Assembly (NCBI GenBank): GCA_017620015.1
Contig: JAFZRE010000011.1
Span: 1 to 64,000 of the forward strand
DNA from: Bacteroidales bacterium
GTDB taxonomy: Bacteria; Bacteroidota; Bacteroidia; Bacteroidales; ML635J-15
Direction: 5' to 3'
DNA: 64,000 nucleotides
Part shown: piece by piece, positions 61,480 to 64,000 of the stretch
Layout of the letters: each line of letters opens with the position of its first letter
How positions within the stretch are numbered: the stretch's first letter is position 1
Notes under the pieces: generated by a model
What the model was told of the DNA's origin: nothing
Databases searched by the model: none
The model's input: only the letters and a program-made list of their open reading frames with translations
Position numbers and translations under genes: made by a program

Positions 61480-63195
61480 CTAGTCCTTCAAATCCAGCAG
61501 CTGTATCTGCAGTGTCGTCTGGTTCATGAAGTTGTTCTCTGCCAAGTGGTAGCAGATGTCGAAAGGCTTGTAGTCTGAAATTTTTTCGTAGCAATTGCCG
61601 AAACCGAATCCTATGCCGTCGATGCAGTTGTTGTCGCCAACCTGTTGAACGATTTTCAGTTTCAGGTGCTCACGGTTCTTGCCAATCTGACGTCCCATGC
61701 CGTTGTCGTAGATTTGCCTCGATGCAAAAATCGGTGACATGTTGCCTGGTCCGAACGGAGCAAACTGCTTCAGTATGCGGAATGTTTTAGGCGTGATTTC
61801 CTTGATTAGGATTTCTGTGTCTATGCGGATTACCGGATGACGCTGGTCTTCGGTGATGTTGGCTCTTACATATTCCTCGAATCTTTTCTTGAAAGGTTCA
61901 AAATTTTCCTTTTTCATTGTAAGTCCAGCTGCGTAGGTATGTCCGCCAAAGCTTTCGAGCAGGTCGCCGCAGGCGGTAACTGCGCTGTACAGGTCGAAGC
62001 CATCTACCGAACGAGCCGAGCCAACAACGAGGCCGTTGTTTTCTGTAAGTACGATTGTTGGTCTGTAGTACGTTTCGGTTAGTCGTGATGCAACGATTCC
62101 TACTACTCCCTTGTGCCAGTTGGGAGAGAATACCACTGTCGAATATGCATTCTTCAGGTTTTCGTCAGCTTCTATCTGAGCAATGGCTTCTTCGGTAATG
62201 TTACGGTCGATTTCCTTTCGGTAGCTGTTCATGCCGTCGATTGAATTGCCGATTTGCAAGGCAAAGTCACGGTCGGTGGTGGTGAGCAGTTCCACTGCAG
62301 TCTTGCCTGTGTCGATACGACCAGCCGCATTTATGCGTGGACCAATCTTGAAAACAATGTCGTTTATCTGTATCTCCTTGTTGCTTAGGTCAGTAAGATC
62401 TATGATGCTTTCGAGACCAGTGCATGGCGAGGTGTTCAGTTCCTGCAAGCCGTAGTATGCCAGTATTCGGTTTTCATCGATTATCGGCACAATGTCGGAA
62501 CCTATGCTCACGGCAACAAGGTCAAGGTAGCGTGTGATGTCCTCGATGTCGAGACCATGCTTCTGTATGTAACCTTGCAAAAGTTTGAATGCTACGCCGC
62601 AGCCCGATAGCTCGTTGAACGGATATCCGCAGTCGGGACGTTTTGGATCGAGTACAGCGAATGCCTTAGGCAGTTCTTCGCCGACGGTGTGGTGGTCGCA
62701 AACAATCACATCCATTCCTTTGCTGTTTGCGTAGTCTATTTTTTCGTTGCCCTTTATTCCACAATCCACGGTGATGAGCAGTGTAGTGCCGTTTTCGGCG
62801 GCGTGGTCGATTCCTTGTGACGAAAGTCCGTAGCCTTCAAGGTAGCGGTCGGGAATGTAAAAATCGACATTTGCGTTGCGGCTTTTCAAGTAGCGCAGCA
62901 TGAGTGCGGTGGCTGTTGTGCCATCAACGTCGTAGTCGCCGAATATCAAAATTTTCTCTTTGTTGTCGATTGCACGGGTAAGACGGTCGACTGCCTTGTC
63001 CATGTCCTTCATCAGGAAAGGGTCGTAGAGGTCGGCAAGCTGCGGACGGAAAAATCGCTTGGCCTCGTCGTAGTTGTGTATTCCTCGTTGAACCAGCAAT
63101 GTTGCCACTAGTTTGTCAACGCCTACATCTTTCATCAGCCTTTCTACCGATTCCTTGTCGTCACATTCCTTAACCGTCCAAAGCTTTTCCGTCAT
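61480..63195 (-). CDS. recJ: Single-stranded-DNA exonuclease RecJ
   Basis: 571 residues from the ATG at 63195; the upstream open frame crosses a terminator and is not coding. 5'-3' ssDNA exonuclease in recombination and mismatch repair. DHH-family motifs: ILIFGDYDVDGTTATALMLR (motif I), TVDCGIKGNEKIDYA (II), DVIVCDHHTVGEELP (III, DHH), and LDLVAVSIGSDIVP (IV). The DHHA1 half has FKIGPRINAAGRIDTGK and HKGVVGIVASRLTE, GFDLYSAVTACGDLLESFGG, and the C-terminal OB fold. Full length for the family. Confidence 0.94.
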   Translation of the reverse strand: MTEKLWTVKECDDKESVERLMKDVGVDKLVATLLVQRGIHNYDEAKRFFRPQLADLYDPFLMKDMDKAVDRLTRAIDNKEKILIFGDYDVDGTTATALMLRYLKSRNANVDFYIPDRYLEGYGLSSQGIDHAAENGTTLLITVDCGIKGNEKIDYANSKGMDVIVCDHHTVGEELPKAFAVLDPKRPDCGYPFNELSGCGVAFKLLQGYIQKHGLDIEDITRYLDLVAVSIGSDIVPIIDENRILAYYGLQELNTSPCTGLESIIDLTDLSNKEIQINDIVFKIGPRINAAGRIDTGKTAVELLTTTDRDFALQIGNSIDGMNSYRKEIDRNITEEAIAQIEADENLKNAYSTVVFSPNWHKGVVGIVASRLTETYYRPTIVLTENNGLVVGSARSVDGFDLYSAVTACGDLLESFGGHTYAAGLTMKKENFEPFKKRFEEYVRANITEDQRHPVIRIDTEILIKEITPKTFRILKQFAPFGPGNMSPIFASRQIYDNGMGRQIGKNREHLKLKIVQQVGDNNCIDGIGFGFGNCYEKISDYKPFDICYHLAENNFMNQTTLQIQLLDLKD

Positions 63196-63232
63196 TGTAT
63201 TTTTTTTAGGCGGTAAAAATAATATTAAAAAT

Positions 63233-63263
63233 AAAAAAAGTCGGAAATATTTCCGACTTTTTT
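63233..63263. terminator. Bidirectional terminator between serS and recJ
   Basis: AAAAAAAGTCGGAAA pairs with TTTCCGACTTTTTT. It separates recJ from serS transcription. Confidence 0.75.
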
Positions 63264-63433
63264 GTGAACAGGCAAAAAAAATGTTTTTTCGCTGTATATT
63301 AGTGCCCGCTGGGCAGAAATTTGACAAATCCTTTTCAAATTAAACAAATTGCTTGTGTGATTTGTATTAATTTGTTCAATTTCTCGCTTGGCGACTTTTA
63401 TTTCTTGTTCTGAACATTGCGTGTAGTGGCATC

Positions 63434-63461
63434 GTGGTGTCGTGGCGCGCCGCGACACCAC
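63434..63461. repeat. GC-centred palindrome after serS
   Basis: GTGGTGTCGTGGCG followed by its complement with two mismatched pairs, centred on GGCGCGCC. It is 37 bp after the serS stop. The neighbouring ATTGTCCATTATTAATTGTC resembles the simple repeats at 16226. Confidence 0.65.
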
Positions 63462-63497
63462 TGATTGTCCATTATTAATTGTCAATTGTACATTGAT

Positions 63498-64000
63498 TTA
63501 TATCTTGTCGAAACCAGTGTATTTTCTCAATACTTCTGGCACAATTATTCCATCTTCGGTCTGGTAGTTCTCGATTATTGCAGCCATGATTCTCGGCAAT
63601 GCCAGTGCACTTCCGTTCAAAGTGTGGCAGAGCTGGGTTTTCTTGTCGGCTGTGCGGTACCTAAGTTTCAGACGGTTTGCCTGGAAGTCCTCGAAGTTGG
63701 AAACAGAACTTACTTCAAGCCATTTTTCCTGTGCTGCCGAGAATACCTCGAAGTCGAATGTAAGCGATGAGGTGAAGCTTATGTCGCCACCGCAGAGACG
63801 CAAAACACGGTAGGGGAGTCCCAACTTAATGAGCAGACCTTCAACATGAGCTTTCATTTCTTCCAGTGCTTGGTACGAATCTTCCGGTTTGCGAATCTGA
63901 ACAATTTCTACCTTGTCGAATTCGTGCAGACGGTTAAGACCGCGTACATTTGCGCCCCACGAACCTGCTTCGCGGCGGAAACATGCCGAGTATGCAACAT
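63498..64000 (-). CDS. serS: Seryl-tRNA synthetase, 3' part (runs off the window)
   Basis: C-terminal ~166 residues of a class II synthetase; the 5' part lies beyond base 64000. Read upstream of the internal ATG at 63857, the frame gives the motif 2 region (ACFRREAGSWGANVRGLNRL, then HEFDKVEIVQI), then LRLCGGDISFTSSLTFDFEV, WLEVSSVSNFEDFQANRL, and motif 3 LNGSALALPRIMAAIIENYQ. It charges tRNA-Ser with serine. The stop is at 63498. Confidence 0.95.
   Translation of the reverse strand, partial: VAYSACFRREAGSWGANVRGLNRLHEFDKVEIVQIRKPEDSYQALEEMKAHVEGLLIKLGLPYRVLRLCGGDISFTSSLTFDFEVFSAAQEKWLEVSSVSNFEDFQANRLKLRYRTADKKTQLCHTLNGSALALPRIMAAIIENYQTEDGIIVPEVLRKYTGFDKI

Overview
The window looks like chromosomal DNA from a member of the phylum Bacteroidota, most likely the order Bacteroidales. 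I base this on several signals seen in the sequence. Type IX secretion cargo of both kinds is present: a type B (CHU_C-like) tail at the end of the 154-4623 protein and a type A tail at the end of the 27856-30870 protein. There are many TAnnTTTG -7 promoter motifs, several with TTTG 19-21 bp upstream. A TonB receptor sits in an operon with a DUF4249 lipoprotein. The gene order DUF4271, hemD, rnpA, S41 peptidase is typical of the order. ATP synthase beta and a short epsilon subunit form their own pair. I cannot name the species.

Layout. 1-12 kb: a giant PKD adhesin-like protein, a YitT-family membrane protein, atpD-atpC, then a co-oriented run of DUF2520 protein, kdsC and a secreted HEXXH metalloprotease, and a convergent pyrC/thioredoxin-like pair. 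13.3-16.2 kb: SRP RNA (ffs), repeat-rich spacers, a lone receiver-domain protein overlapping a class III aminotransferase, and a secreted 20-residue-repeat protein. 16.4-31 kb: housekeeping genes (hemD, rnpA, S41 peptidase, trpS, a YqaA-like protein, a PurF-like protein, comEC) and a second PKD protein. 31-43 kb: arginine-decarboxylase-like enzyme, a five-module redox fusion, nucleoside phosphorylase, a divergent universal stress protein and prohibitin-like pair, a GT39-type glycosyltransferase and B12-dependent ribonucleotide reductase. 43.6-48.1 kb: a TonB/DUF4249/beta-barrel operon and a paralogous barrel gene.

48.2-57 kb is the accessory part. It holds three paralogous AAA_14-DUF4143 ATPases, a Ser/Thr kinase, a possible DNA-binding protein, a 6S-RNA-like ncRNA and a lipoprotein/membrane-protein trio. 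Each ATPase gene is preceded, about 100-113 bp upstream of its start, by a direct-repeat array of exactly 33-bp period. The three arrays differ in sequence. The first ATPase also has a second three-copy array of the same repeat directly after its stop codon. I regard this as the most unusual structure in the window. 57-64 kb returns to ordinary genes (C_GCAxxG_C_C protein, TIGR02757 protein, trmN6-like methyltransferase, a universal stress protein, recJ, and the 3' part of serS running off the end).

Intergenic DNA is unusually rich in repeats: four ORF-less elements of about 190-240 bp with GTCATTCC/GGAATGAC-like ends, swarms of short GGCGNAGCC units, and GC-centred palindromes. I see no tRNA, rRNA, CRISPR array, transposase or replication origin.
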